In this document: one piece after another, positions 26,828-35,938 of the stretch
How the letters are laid out: the number at the start of each line of letters is the position of its first letter
Position numbering within the stretch: position 1 is the stretch's first letter
Source: Bacteroides ndongoniae
GTDB taxonomy: Bacteria > Bacteroidota > Bacteroidia > Bacteroidales > Bacteroidaceae
Assembly: GCF_900108345.1 (NCBI RefSeq)
Contig: NZ_FNVV01000012.1
Span: forward strand, 124,001-188,000
Length of the DNA: 64,000 nucleotides
Direction of reading: 5' to 3'
The notes under the pieces: model-generated
Seen by the model: only the letters and a program-made list of their open reading frames with translations
The model's database searches: none
What the model was told of the DNA's origin: nothing
Program-made: the position numbers and the translations under genes

Positions 26828-29383
26828 ATGAGAAAATTGTATCTATGTTCATTCCTGATAGGCTTTTTTGCGCTGGCCTGCGGAATGTGGAGTTGCTCTG
26901 ATGACGACTCCAACAATGGCGACACTACAGTAATCGAAGTAGAAACTCCAGCTTCTGATGCTATATTCGCCACCTCTGCTACTTTCAACCTAAAAACAAA
27001 AGGAGCAGAATCATATGTATATAAAGTAATAGAAGGTAGCAATGCCGCCGAACCGGATCCTGTAATTGCATACGCAGAAGCTCAAGAAAATGGTACGATT
27101 GTCACCGTAACCGGAGACACTGCACAAGAGACTGTAACTGGTCTGGAAGGTAACAAAACGTATACTGTATTCTTCATTTTCAAAGTAGGTAACGAATACA
27201 GAATCCTCTCACAAACAATCACCACCCCCAACTATTCTCAGATGGTGACTATTGTCAAAACAGACATGTTTTCTACAACTTTCCATGTAGAGGTTCCTGA
27301 GGATGTATATTACATGATCAATTTCGTTGATTATGAAACATACATTAACTACCAGATGCAATTCGGTCGTAACGACGTAGACTGGACAGTTGCCGGATTC
27401 GGCATGCAAAGTCCACGTTTCAAAGGACCTCAAACTATTACCGTAAAGAACGGTGGCAATGCCTACGAAGGAGCCTTGAACGAAGCTGATTATCCTGCAG
27501 ATGCTTATACCTATTCTATTTATCCCGGTACTGGCTATGTACTTTTTGTAAGCCAATGCGACGAAAACGGTTCGACTGACAATTATGTAGAATATAGCGA
27601 AGGAGAAGGCGGTGACCCCGGTATCCTTCTTTCTACACTGCCCAACGTAAAACAATATACAGAAGAGAAACCTTCAAGCGAAAGTTTATCATTCAACGGA
27701 CTTTACGCCAAAACCATGTTCTTCACCAAACAAGCTGATAAAGGCGCAGGTGAAGTGATGGTTAACATCGACCGTATCACAGAGCAGACCGCCCTCCTTA
27801 CCCTGACCCCGACAGAAGATGTCATGCAATATGCAGTCGTACTGATTTCTGACGATGACAAGCAGTTATATCTCGACTTATTTGGTGGTGAAGATGGCTT
27901 ACAAGCCTCACTGATAATTTACGGTAGTATTTATGACGGCGTACAGCAACTCCCTTATCCGATCGAAAAAGGCAAAAGCTATACACTTTACATCACAGCT
28001 ATCTACAACCAAGAAGGTACCGTACAGTCATTCCATACACTGGAAGGCATTAAAGCCATTGAATCAGACAAACCTGCGGTAGAACTGGAAATCACTCCGA
28101 AGCAAGTCAGCAACCCGTATCAGGTATGCTTCAATATTAAGGCTCCCAACGGAGATTGTGCTGCATTCAAATACCTGTGTAACTACACAAAAGACTGGTA
28201 TCCGACTTTGAACGGTCTGACAGGTACCGATCTGGAAGAGAATGTTGCCAGCATGGTTTCCATGTATGGAGTAATGGTTAGCGATGCAGAGGTAATGACA
28301 GGAATCAATAGTCCGGAAGGTTACGACCTGTATTTCACCTCTATAGATGAAACAGAAACATGGTTGGTTCTGGAGTCTTACAACGTAGACGAAAAAACGA
28401 AACTCTTCTATCAGGAAGAAGGTTGCCGTACGACATCGGCTGCTCTGACTCCCGAAGAACCCGTCAACAGCCAGCTGTTTAACAAACTCCTTGGTAACTG
28501 GACAGCTACTATGGAAAGTGCATATGGCAACGGTACAGTAACAATGCCTGTCACTATCGCAGCAGGCCCCGAACAAGTGTCTACACTCCCCAGCGACGTG
28601 AAAGAAGAACTGGTGAACTACTTCATCGCTTCTGGTAAAACGCAGGAGCAAGCTGAAGAAATGGTAGAAAGTAGCTTCAACGAATATAAAGACAGAGCCG
28701 CTTACTACACCCAAAAGAACAAAGACCAAAACTGCCTGGTTGCTACCGGATTCTCATACGACGAATGGAATGCTCCTTTCGCCAGCTCTTGGGATCTGTT
28801 CCACTCTACCGAATATTCGGCTTACAGCACCGACGAACTCTTCCGCGACTATGGTCCTAAATTGTTCTTCAAGATTGCCAAAGACCAGAACGGTAACGAC
28901 AGTGTATCCGTCATCACGACCCGTTATGCTGAAAACGGTTATGATTATCTGCGCTATGTAGATCCCGTATCCGATTGGTACAGAACATTGGTACTCTGCG
29001 CTTACAATCAGGAAAACTCTGGTAACTATTACACCACTGAATTCCCTGTTGAAATATCCGAAGATATGAATACTATCACCATCAAACCAGTGGAACAGGA
29101 AGGTTTGTACTATTGCCCCGGATTCGCCATCGAATACATGCCTGGCTATCCGTCATGGAACTTCCCCACCACTCAATCAGGTATTGTGCTGACACGTGCT
29201 ACTGATGAGAACATGCAGACTGCTACCAGCCGCAGCGTTTCCGAGATCAAGACACCGAAGGTATCAGCTCGCAGTGGCAACCACTTCCGCAGAACACGTG
29301 CTCCTTATGATTACGTTGCCAAGAAGAGTGTCAAATGTGAGACATTCTCCCTAGACAACCTGAAAAAGGACTTAAAAAAATAA
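26828..29383 (+). CDS. Large lipoprotein with repeated Ig/Fn3-like modules
   Basis: 851 residues. The lipobox WSC (Cys 23) is followed by SDDDSNNGD, a strongly acidic stretch consistent with surface sorting of Bacteroidetes lipoproteins. Fn3-like segments (VTGLEGNKTYTVFFIFKVG; KGKSYTLYITAIYN) fill the first half. A later part (about 555-790; LLGNWTATMESAYGNGTVTMPVTI) looks like a separate beta-rich domain, and the C-terminus is basic (RRTRAPYDYVAKKSVKC). I cannot name a family. It is the first gene after the IS; whether the IS drives or blocks it is unknown. A strong terminator follows. Confidence 0.75.
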   Translation: MRKLYLCSFLIGFFALACGMWSCSDDDSNNGDTTVIEVETPASDAIFATSATFNLKTKGAESYVYKVIEGSNAAEPDPVIAYAEAQENGTIVTVTGDTAQETVTGLEGNKTYTVFFIFKVGNEYRILSQTITTPNYSQMVTIVKTDMFSTTFHVEVPEDVYYMINFVDYETYINYQMQFGRNDVDWTVAGFGMQSPRFKGPQTITVKNGGNAYEGALNEADYPADAYTYSIYPGTGYVLFVSQCDENGSTDNYVEYSEGEGGDPGILLSTLPNVKQYTEEKPSSESLSFNGLYAKTMFFTKQADKGAGEVMVNIDRITEQTALLTLTPTEDVMQYAVVLISDDDKQLYLDLFGGEDGLQASLIIYGSIYDGVQQLPYPIEKGKSYTLYITAIYNQEGTVQSFHTLEGIKAIESDKPAVELEITPKQVSNPYQVCFNIKAPNGDCAAFKYLCNYTKDWYPTLNGLTGTDLEENVASMVSMYGVMVSDAEVMTGINSPEGYDLYFTSIDETETWLVLESYNVDEKTKLFYQEEGCRTTSAALTPEEPVNSQLFNKLLGNWTATMESAYGNGTVTMPVTIAAGPEQVSTLPSDVKEELVNYFIASGKTQEQAEEMVESSFNEYKDRAAYYTQKNKDQNCLVATGFSYDEWNAPFASSWDLFHSTEYSAYSTDELFRDYGPKLFFKIAKDQNGNDSVSVITTRYAENGYDYLRYVDPVSDWYRTLVLCAYNQENSGNYYTTEFPVEISEDMNTITIKPVEQEGLYYCPGFAIEYMPGYPSWNFPTTQSGIVLTRATDENMQTATSRSVSEIKTPKVSARSGNHFRRTRAPYDYVAKKSVKCETFSLDNLKKDLKK

Positions 29384-29401
29384 TTCAATTTTTAAACCCA
29401 T

Positions 29402-29444
29402 AAAAACTTCTATGGAAGGATGATCTTCCATAGAAGTTTTTAAT
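29402..29444 (+). terminator. Intrinsic terminator
   Basis: A perfect 17-bp stem (29402-29418 with 29425-29441), a 6-nt loop and T-run, between the large lipoprotein gene and the TlpA gene, 14 nt before the next ATG. Confidence 0.88.
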
Positions 29445-29454
29445 ATTTCCAACT

Positions 29455-29949
29455 ATGAATAAATCATTTATCTGCTCATTATTCCTCTTCTTGTTGCTGG
29501 CCGTTTCAGCTTCTGCACAATCTGTATGGCCCGACGTCAAAGTAGAAAACGAAAAAGGGGAACAAGTCAATACACAAAAGATTCTTGGTGGCAAGCCTGC
29601 CATCGTTTCCTTCTGGGGTGTCACCTGCAAACCCTGTCTGACCGAACTGAACACCCTGAACGAACTTCTGGACGAATGGAGAGAGGAAGTAGACTTCAAC
29701 GTCATTGCCGTCTCCATCGACGACAGCCGCTTCACAGCACGTGCCCGCTCCATGGCTCAGGGCTACGACTGGAATTTCATCTGCCTGTTCGACAAGAATC
29801 AGGATCTGAAGCGTGCCATGAACGTAACCCTCACACCACATACCTTCGTTATCGACGGTAACGGAAAAATCGTTTATTCGCACACTGGCTATACACCGGG
29901 TAGTGAATACGAATTGTTAGAGCAACTTAAAGCAATCGCCAAACAATGA
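29455..29949 (+). CDS. TlpA-family thiol-disulfide oxidoreductase
   Basis: 164 residues. A signal peptide (ends SASAQ) is followed by a thioredoxin fold with the active-site motif SFWGVTCKPC (CxxC intact), VSIDDSRF, and TPHTFVIDGNGKIVYSHTGY carrying the cis-Pro region. It probably works in the periplasm, reducing or isomerising disulfides. Its stop overlaps the next start by 4 nt (ATGA), so it is translationally coupled to the DUF6029 gene. The downstream Omp28 protein has a CTYC motif and could be a redox partner (inference). Confidence 0.92.
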   Translation: MNKSFICSLFLFLLLAVSASAQSVWPDVKVENEKGEQVNTQKILGGKPAIVSFWGVTCKPCLTELNTLNELLDEWREEVDFNVIAVSIDDSRFTARARSMAQGYDWNFICLFDKNQDLKRAMNVTLTPHTFVIDGNGKIVYSHTGYTPGSEYELLEQLKAIAKQ

Positions 29950-31511
29950 AAAAACATCTGCTATTTCTACTGCTGTCAGCCTGTGCTGCCACGCCCGAAC
30001 TGTCTGCCCAAAGCAAAGGACACCTGAGCGGAAGCCTCGAATCAAACAGCATCTACTACGTAAAAGACAACAAACTCGGATCGGAAAACAGCGTTTATCC
30101 GGAAGACCACTTCGGAAGCAACAATTACCTGAAGCTGGACTATACTCAAGGCAAATTCAGTGCTGGGGTTCAGTTGGAAGGCTATCTGCCAGCCTTACAG
30201 GGATACGACATTGGTGTCTATGGTGACAAGAAAGCTATTCTAGGTATCAAATATGTAAACTGGCAAGACGATAACTTTTCCTTCCGGGCCGGAGACATTT
30301 TCGAACAGTTTGGTTCGGGAATGGTATTCCGTAGCTTCGAAGACCGCACACTGGGTATCAACAACTCCATCGAGGGTGTGTATGGTTCGTACAACTATAA
30401 GAACTATATCACCGTAAAGGGACTCTACGGACGTCCGCGCCTGTATACCGACTACGCCGACTCCTGGGTACGAGGCGGTGACTTGAGCTTGTCCATCGAC
30501 AACCTGGCCGGCTGGACAGAAACATTCTTCAGCATCGAAGGTAGCTTGGTAAACCGCAACGAAGAAGTGCCCGATGAAATGGCCGGCGTCGCACGCCCCA
30601 ACGTAAACATGTATTCAGCACGTGCCAACTTCGACTGGAAAGGCCTCAACGCCCGCGTAGAATACGTAGGCAAAAGCAACGATATTTCGCCCGCATTGAT
30701 AGGTACCACCGACCAGGGACACGGACTGCTTGCCGAACTGGGTTACAGCCATAAGGGATTTTCCGTACTGGCCACCTATCGCGAACTGAAATACATGAGC
30801 ACTAAACTGTCGTACACCGGTAACGGTACAGGAAACATTCTGAACTATCTGCCCGCACTGACCCGTCAATATACTTACATGCTGGCCAACCTGAATCCCT
30901 ACCAGAGTAACGGCGAAGGCGAACGGGGCGGACAGGTGGACATCTACTACTCCCTGCGCAACAAGAAAAACCGCAGCCAGTACTGGAACTTCCACGCCAA
31001 CGCTTCCATGTTCTACTCGGACAAAGCTGTTACCAAAAAATCGAGACTGCTGTGGCGCGACATCAACGGCGACGTTGAACGTCAGTGGAACAAACAGTTC
31101 AAGACCACCCTGCTTGTCTCGGTACAGGAATGGAGCCCCACACACGGAATGGATGACGTAACTTACGCATCGAACATCGTTGTACTGGACGGTCTCTACA
31201 AGTTCGACCGCAAAAAGTCGCTCCGTGCCGAAGTGCAATACCTCTACTCACAGGATTACGAGAAAGATTGGGTGGCCGGACTGGTTGAGTTCAGCCTTGC
31301 GCCCCGCTGGAGTTTTTCGGTGAGCGACATGTACAACCTGGGCACTACCAAAGTGCACTACTACAGCGGCTCCGTCAGCTACACGCAAAAGAACACACGC
31401 CTGCAACTGAGCTACGGACGCAACCGCGCCGGATATGTATGCTCGGGAGGTGTATGCCGATATACCCCTGCCTATACAGGAGCCAACTTGACATTAACCA
31501 CTTCATTTTAA
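29946..31511 (+). CDS. DUF6029 family outer-membrane protein
   Basis: 521 residues with a signal peptide ending near LSAQ. Long stretches of amphipathic beta strands (KLDYTQGKFSAGVQLEGYLP, FRAGDIFEQFGSGMVFRSFEDR, GFSVLATYRELKY, RLQLSYGRNRAGYVCSGGVCRY) end in ANLTLTTSF, which fits a large outer-membrane barrel. A Cys pair near the C-terminus (CSGGVC) is a possible disulfide substrate of the TlpA protein encoded just upstream. DUF6029 is the family I associate with this pattern; its function is unknown. Confidence 0.82.
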   Translation: MKKHLLFLLLSACAATPELSAQSKGHLSGSLESNSIYYVKDNKLGSENSVYPEDHFGSNNYLKLDYTQGKFSAGVQLEGYLPALQGYDIGVYGDKKAILGIKYVNWQDDNFSFRAGDIFEQFGSGMVFRSFEDRTLGINNSIEGVYGSYNYKNYITVKGLYGRPRLYTDYADSWVRGGDLSLSIDNLAGWTETFFSIEGSLVNRNEEVPDEMAGVARPNVNMYSARANFDWKGLNARVEYVGKSNDISPALIGTTDQGHGLLAELGYSHKGFSVLATYRELKYMSTKLSYTGNGTGNILNYLPALTRQYTYMLANLNPYQSNGEGERGGQVDIYYSLRNKKNRSQYWNFHANASMFYSDKAVTKKSRLLWRDINGDVERQWNKQFKTTLLVSVQEWSPTHGMDDVTYASNIVVLDGLYKFDRKKSLRAEVQYLYSQDYEKDWVAGLVEFSLAPRWSFSVSDMYNLGTTKVHYYSGSVSYTQKNTRLQLSYGRNRAGYVCSGGVCRYTPAYTGANLTLTTSF

Positions 31512-31530
31512 TTAAAAGCAAAAGAACATT

Positions 31531-32703
31531 ATGAAAAAATACTGGAATTTACTGACCTGTCTGTTCATTCTGGCATTCACCGCCGCATGTACAGGCAACT
31601 CGGGATCGGACGATCCAACAGACGAAGGCAATGGCGAGGGCACACTGACGCTCAAGGCATCCGCCGCCTACATCGAGAACAACGGAACAGATGCCGCCGT
31701 CTTCACCGTATTGAAAGGTGACAAAGATGTTACAGACCAGGCTGCCATCTACCAGAAGAAAGGAAGCTCCTTCGAACAGTTCAGCGGCACAACATTTACT
31801 TCGACCACTACTGGTGAATACTCTTTCTTTGCCAGCTACAACGGCGAAATGTCGACCACAATCACTGTGACCGTAATCGGAGGGATGCTTGAACTACCTG
31901 CCGATCCGCAACCTGCCAAGTTCGACGGATTCAAACACCGCATCCTTGCCCTGCAAGGCACAAGCCTTGGCTGTACTTACTGTCCGATGATGATTGCCGG
32001 ACTGACTGAATACGAGAAAACCGAGGAATACAAAAGTACTGTAGTGGCTGCCGCACACGGCGTTATGTCGGGCGACGATATGATTTCCACTTATAGCAAC
32101 TCTGTACTGAAAGAAACAGGTATCTCCAACTCCGGCATCCCGGCACTGCTCTTCAACCTGCAATCAAGTAGCGAAATCATGGGTATCTTTGGCTCTGATT
32201 CTCCAGCCAGCGTATGCGGACGTATTCAGTCAGAAGCTCAGGAACAACTAAAAGCCACTGCCAACACTGGCATCAGTGCTGCCGTATCGGGCACAGAAGC
32301 ATCGGGCAGCCTCAGCGTTACAGCTTCTGTCAAGGTAGGCCAAACCGGAAAATACCGTGTATCTGCCTGGGTGGTAGAAGACGACATCTATGCCAAAGGA
32401 CAGATGAACGGTTACCCGTCGTTGGAAGAAACCTACGACTTCACCCATCACAGCAACGTACTGCGCTGCATCTCATCAACCAGCCCCATCACAGGTGGCA
32501 ACCTGGGCGGTAAAGAAGAGTGCCAGGCAGGCGAAACACAGATGTTCGTACACGAGTTCGACCTGAACAGTATGGACATCGAAAATCTGTCCAACGTACG
32601 TGTACTCATCATCGTATCGCGCAACGCAAGCGGTTCGCGTTACACTGTGGACAACGTTATCAGTTGCGGTGTAAACAAGTCTGTAGCATTCGAATATGAA
32701 TAA
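31531..32703 (+). CDS. Omp28-related lipoprotein
   Basis: 390 residues with lipobox TAAC (Cys 20). An N-terminal Ig-like module is followed by the Omp28 region, which has a thioredoxin-like start LQGTSLGCTYCPMMIAGL with a CxxC motif, then HGVMSGDDMISTYSNSVLKETGISNSG.PALLFN. The C-terminal half is a beta domain (YRVSAWVVEDDIYAKGQMNGY...NVLRCISS). Omp28 was described as a surface protein in Porphyromonas. It sits 19 nt after the DUF6029 gene and 19 nt before the metalloprotease gene, one operon. Confidence 0.88.
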   Translation: MKKYWNLLTCLFILAFTAACTGNSGSDDPTDEGNGEGTLTLKASAAYIENNGTDAAVFTVLKGDKDVTDQAAIYQKKGSSFEQFSGTTFTSTTTGEYSFFASYNGEMSTTITVTVIGGMLELPADPQPAKFDGFKHRILALQGTSLGCTYCPMMIAGLTEYEKTEEYKSTVVAAAHGVMSGDDMISTYSNSVLKETGISNSGIPALLFNLQSSSEIMGIFGSDSPASVCGRIQSEAQEQLKATANTGISAAVSGTEASGSLSVTASVKVGQTGKYRVSAWVVEDDIYAKGQMNGYPSLEETYDFTHHSNVLRCISSTSPITGGNLGGKEECQAGETQMFVHEFDLNSMDIENLSNVRVLIIVSRNASGSRYTVDNVISCGVNKSVAFEYE

Positions 32704-32722
32704 ACCAACAAACTGACGAAAC

Positions 32723-34015
32723 ATGAAACTGAAATATCTGTTCCTGCTGCTCACAATGACCTTGTGCTTCAGCTGCTCCGACGACGATGTAACGCCGGCG
32801 CTAACAATAGATGAAACCGAACTGACTGCCGAAATCGAAGGCAGTCAGTTCGAAATAACCGTAACAAGTACCAGCGCATGGACCGTATCGGCCGCACCTG
32901 CATGGGTAGAATGGCAGGTAAACGAATCGCAAACCCTGCTGACGCTGACCGTGGACGAAAACCTGAATCAGGACAAACGTACGGGTACGATCACCCTGAC
33001 CAACGAAGAGGGTATCAATCAGTCCATCCTTATTGAGCAAGAAGCCTACACCTATAGTGCCAACCACCACTACAAACTGCCTGTCGTCTTCCACGTACTC
33101 TACTGGAACGCTAACAACACCCAGCACTACGTAGAGGCAGGACACCTGCAGAAAGTGATGGATCGCGTCAACCAATACTATCGTGAATGCGGTGTGGACC
33201 TGAATCTGGAGTTTGTTATGGCTACGGAAGATCCCGAAGGCAACCGCCTGGAGGAACCGGGTGTTAGCCGCGAGAAGTGGCAATATACCACAATGGATTG
33301 CTCCTCGTTCATGGGTAGTGGCGACGCCAAATACAAGTCGCTGTTATGGGACACAAGCAAATATGTCAACATCATGCTCTACAATTTCTCCGACAGTCAG
33401 ATTTTGGGTATCTCGCAATTCCCCTGGTTGCCCGAGCCATATGAATTAGAAGGCATCAGCATTGCCAAAAAAGGAGCCAATTTAGCAGATAACCCTTATC
33501 CGCAATGCGTATGCATCAACAACAAGTACATCTACGACTTGACCAATGATGACGAAGCATACTCTGTTTCGGACATAGGCGTAACGCTGGCACACGAGCT
33601 GGGACACTTCCTGGGTCTGTATCATGCCTTCAACCAGTTGAATAACGGCAATACGAACACCAGCCAGGATACGGATTATTGTACGGACACACCGCCTTAC
33701 AACAAGTACCAGTACGACATACGTCTCACAAACTATCTGACCTTCAACCCTGCCATCACATCCAAGTCGTCCGAAGCCTATCAGACGTACGTGATGCGTA
33801 CCAACAGTCAGACCGGTGAAGAGTTCCGCTCTACCAACATCATGGACTATGCCATCTCCGATGCCAACAGCTTCAGCGAGCAGCAGAAGGAACGTGTAAG
33901 ATACATCCTGCAACACGCCTTGTTCATGCCGGGGCCGAAAGACTATACCGGTACAGACTTCACGGCTACGAAGGGTGCTTCCGACTTCCAGTTCACACCG
34001 AACTACATCGAATAA
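32723..34015 (+). CDS. BACON + zinc metalloprotease lipoprotein (BF0631-type)
   Basis: 430 residues with lipobox FSC (Cys 18) followed by SDDD. A BACON domain covers about 25-110 (STSAWTVSAAPAWVEW...TGTITLTNEEG), and the catalytic part contains HELGHFLGLYH, the full HExxHxxGxxH zinc motif of metzincins, with a downstream Met-turn-like NIMDYAISD. This matches the zinc-dependent metalloproteinase lipoprotein family of Bacteroides. It is probably a surface protease. It is the last gene of the TlpA/DUF6029/Omp28 operon, followed by a terminator. Confidence 0.9.
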   Translation: MKLKYLFLLLTMTLCFSCSDDDVTPALTIDETELTAEIEGSQFEITVTSTSAWTVSAAPAWVEWQVNESQTLLTLTVDENLNQDKRTGTITLTNEEGINQSILIEQEAYTYSANHHYKLPVVFHVLYWNANNTQHYVEAGHLQKVMDRVNQYYRECGVDLNLEFVMATEDPEGNRLEEPGVSREKWQYTTMDCSSFMGSGDAKYKSLLWDTSKYVNIMLYNFSDSQILGISQFPWLPEPYELEGISIAKKGANLADNPYPQCVCINNKYIYDLTNDDEAYSVSDIGVTLAHELGHFLGLYHAFNQLNNGNTNTSQDTDYCTDTPPYNKYQYDIRLTNYLTFNPAITSKSSEAYQTYVMRTNSQTGEEFRSTNIMDYAISDANSFSEQQKERVRYILQHALFMPGPKDYTGTDFTATKGASDFQFTPNYIE

Positions 34016-34052
34016 GAAGCATACACGAAGCCTGTCTGACATTTATATTATA

Positions 34053-34120
34053 AAAACAACGGCCACCAACTGCCCCGCCCGGATTTTACATCCTGCGGCA
34101 ACAGTTGGTGGTCGTTTTCT
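34053..34120. terminator. Bidirectional terminator between the metalloprotease gene and luxS
   Basis: CCACCAACTG (34063-34072) pairs with CAGTTGGTGG (34102-34111), extending outwards through one wobble to AAAAC/GTTTT. The loop is GC-rich. A and T runs on both sides suit two convergent genes. Confidence 0.8.
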
Positions 34121-34145
34121 TATGCCGTTCTCTCTGCTGTCCCGA

Positions 34146-34631
34146 TCAGTCTTTCTCGGGATAGCGCATGTTGGCTTCGGTCATGTGCTCCAGTACCTCA
34201 TGCAGATATTTGGCCGACTCCCAACGGGCCATGGGCAGGTCGTGCAGCAGATAGTTGCCACAATCCTGCGGAGCAGCACCGGGCACTTCGCCTTCGTATT
34301 CGGCTACAAAGCGGAAGGTTTCCTGCATCAGCGGCACGATGTCCTCGGGTTGCAGGTCGCCACGCATCAACAGATAGTTTCCGGTCAGGCATCCCATAGG
34401 TCCCCAATAGATGATGCGGTCCTGCCACTGCGGATTGTTGCGCAGGTAGGTGGCTGCCAGATGCTCGATGGTGTGCAGGGCACCCTGACCGAGAGCCGGC
34501 TCGCGGTTGGGTTCCTTCATACGGATATCGAAAGTGGTGATCACTTCACCGTTCACCTCGTCCTTGCGCGATACGTAGATGCCACGCAACAGGCGGATGT
34601 GGTCGATAGTAAAACTGGGTATCTTCTTCAT
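34146..34631 (-). CDS. luxS: S-ribosylhomocysteine lyase (LuxS)
   Basis: 161 residues, the normal LuxS size. Metal ligands are HTIEHL (His 53, His 57) and Cys 124 (QDCGNYL); the catalytic Cys is in GPMGCLTGNY (Cys 81), and Glu 56 is present. It cleaves S-ribosylhomocysteine to homocysteine and the AI-2 precursor DPD in the cytoplasm, and works downstream of the MTA/SAH nucleosidase encoded at 50381-51100. It is monocistronic with a well-formed minus-strand promoter. Confidence 0.97.
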   Translation of the reverse strand: MKKIPSFTIDHIRLLRGIYVSRKDEVNGEVITTFDIRMKEPNREPALGQGALHTIEHLAATYLRNNPQWQDRIIYWGPMGCLTGNYLLMRGDLQPEDIVPLMQETFRFVAEYEGEVPGAAPQDCGNYLLHDLPMARWESAKYLHEVLEHMTEANMRYPEKD

Positions 34632-34676
34632 TGCTGCTTATATTTTAAAACCTTAATGATAGATATTATTTGGGGG

Positions 34677-34708
34677 CAAAGATAGCGAAAGGTGAGCGCA
34701 GAGGCAAA
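34677..34708 (-). promoter_or_regulatory. Promoter of luxS (TTTG-N20-TATCTTTG)
   Basis: Minus strand: TATCTTTG at 34677-34684 and TTTG at 34705-34708, 46 nt upstream of the ATG. Confidence 0.75.
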
Positions 34709-34735
34709 AAGAAAACAAAGTTTTCAGTTTTTGAC

Positions 34736-34987
34736 TATGCCGAACCTATCTTATTCAGGTTTATGAGTCCACTTTAAAAAGTACACTTTTTGCCTTAGAG
34801 CATAACGTAGTTGTCATTCTGTCATCCTGAACACAGTGAAGGATCTCCTTCGAAACGGGTGTGTCAAAGTGATAGTAACTATAAAGAGACTCATGGGAAA
34901 CAGACTTTTTAAAGTGGACTCAATGAAATAAGATAAATTCGATTCAACATAAAAAAATCAAATGAGCTTGTTCTTTATGCCGAACCT
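34736..34987. repeat. MITE-like element with perfect 18-bp inverted repeats
   Basis: GAGTCCACTTTAAAAAGT (34765-34782) and its exact inverse (34904-34921) enclose about 120 nt of non-coding DNA. Outside them, TATCTTATT (34747-34755) and AATAAGATA (34927-34935) form a second inverted pair. The 12-nt direct repeat TATGCCGAACCT flanks the whole at 34736-34747 and 34976-34987. The interior contains GTCATCCTGAACACAGTGAAGG, a type of sequence seen as dispersed repeats in many genomes. It fills most of the gap between luxS and the DUF3791 cassette. Confidence 0.65.
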
Positions 34988-34992
34988 TTTGC

Positions 34993-35000
34993 TACCTTTG
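34993..35000 (+). promoter_or_regulatory. -7 motif (TACCTTTG) of the DUF3791/DUF3990 cassette
   Basis: Exact match, 25 nt before the ATG at 35026. A TTG at 34968-34970 is 22 nt upstream, slightly long spacing. Confidence 0.6.
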
Positions 35001-35025
35001 TCCAAAAGGTCTAAGGAATATCACA

Positions 35026-35250
35026 ATGGAATATAATGTAAAGGACAAACTGGAATGGACGGTCATCTTCATCCTGGAGTTCGGACGCAAGTACGGACTG
35101 ACGATGAAACAGGCCTTCAACTACCTGAGTCGCTATAAAGGAATAGATTTCATCGACCGCAATTTCGGATATGTGCATACACAGTCGTTTGCCTCAATGG
35201 TGGACGACATCGCGGAATATTGTCATCGTCATGGAGGGGCATTGGTATGA
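35026..35250 (+). CDS. DUF3791 protein
   Basis: 74 residues, all helical in appearance (WTVIFILEFGRKYGLTMKQAFNYLSRYKGIDFIDRNFGYVHTQSF). This is the DUF3791 pattern, a small family found beside DUF3990 genes. It overlaps the DUF3990 start by 4 nt (ATGA), so expression is coupled. A role as antitoxin or partner of the DUF3990 protein is inferred from order and size, not shown. Confidence 0.78.
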   Translation: MEYNVKDKLEWTVIFILEFGRKYGLTMKQAFNYLSRYKGIDFIDRNFGYVHTQSFASMVDDIAEYCHRHGGALV

Positions 35251-35720
35251 AACTTTATCATGGAACAAACAAGGATTTCGATAGAATAGATTTGCTGAAA
35301 TCGAAACCGAATAAAGATTTCGGACGTGGATTTTACCTATCTGCGGACTATGAGCAGGCTTTGAACATGGCACAAGTGAAAGTTGAACAGTTGGAGATTG
35401 GCAGCCCAATTGTACAAAGCTACCTTGTTGAGGACGATGTCTTGAATGATCTGAATGTACTCCGCTTTGACGGTTATTCTGAAGAATGGGCAAGATTTAT
35501 CCTGCTAAATCGGAACAATCCGACTGAAAAGCCTGTACATGAATATGACGTGGTAATCGGCCCCATAGCCAACGACCGGGTAGGCGTGCAGTTGTGGCGA
35601 TACGAGAACCGTTCGATAAACCTTCCTACGCTTGTGCGCAACCTGCAGTACATGAAAGGAGTAACTTTCCAATATTTCTTCGGTACGGAACGTGCCATTA
35701 AACTGTTGAAGAGAATATGA
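35247..35720 (+). CDS. DUF3990 protein, ADP-ribosyltransferase-like
   Basis: 157 residues from the ATG at 35247; the earlier ATG at 35220 would overlap the previous gene more. The N-terminus MKLYHGTNKDFDRIDLL and the DFGRGFYLSADYEQALNMA segment give the His and Tyr positions of the H-Y class of ADP-ribosyltransferase folds to which DUF3990 has been related. The C-terminal half ends in a basic helix (FGTERAIKLLKRI). It is the likely effector or toxin of the cassette. It overlaps the next gene by 4 nt. Enzymatic activity is unproven. Confidence 0.8.
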   Translation: MKLYHGTNKDFDRIDLLKSKPNKDFGRGFYLSADYEQALNMAQVKVEQLEIGSPIVQSYLVEDDVLNDLNVLRFDGYSEEWARFILLNRNNPTEKPVHEYDVVIGPIANDRVGVQLWRYENRSINLPTLVRNLQYMKGVTFQYFFGTERAIKLLKRI

Positions 35721-35938
35721 GCGAGAAAACGGAAATGATGGTGGATATGGTAAAGAACCTTGCCATCCTGCTAACTGAGCAGGACAGCAGAATAACAATG
35801 GAAGAGGCACTTGCCACAGTATTCAATTCGGAAACTTATCGGAAAATAATGGATGAACGGACACATTTCTATCATCAAAGCTACTACTATGTGTTCGCTT
35901 TCCTGAAAGAGGAACTGACGAAAGGCAAGTTTCAATAA
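35717..35938 (+). CDS. Small helical protein, third gene of the cassette
   Basis: 73 residues: MSEKTEMMVDMVKNLAILL, ITMEEALATVFNSETYRKI, then FYHQSYYYVFAFLKEEL. It starts within the stop of the DUF3990 gene (ATGA overlap). It resembles DUF3791-type small helical proteins in size and style, but I cannot assign it firmly. The tight coupling suggests it acts with the DUF3990 protein. Confidence 0.7.
   Translation: MSEKTEMMVDMVKNLAILLTEQDSRITMEEALATVFNSETYRKIMDERTHFYHQSYYYVFAFLKEELTKGKFQ

Noticed and set aside
34146..34631. Functional quorum-sensing cluster with luxS and mtnN
   Set aside because: The two genes are 16 kb apart with unrelated neighbours; both serve methyl-cycle recycling, and no receptor or transporter for AI-2 was seen.
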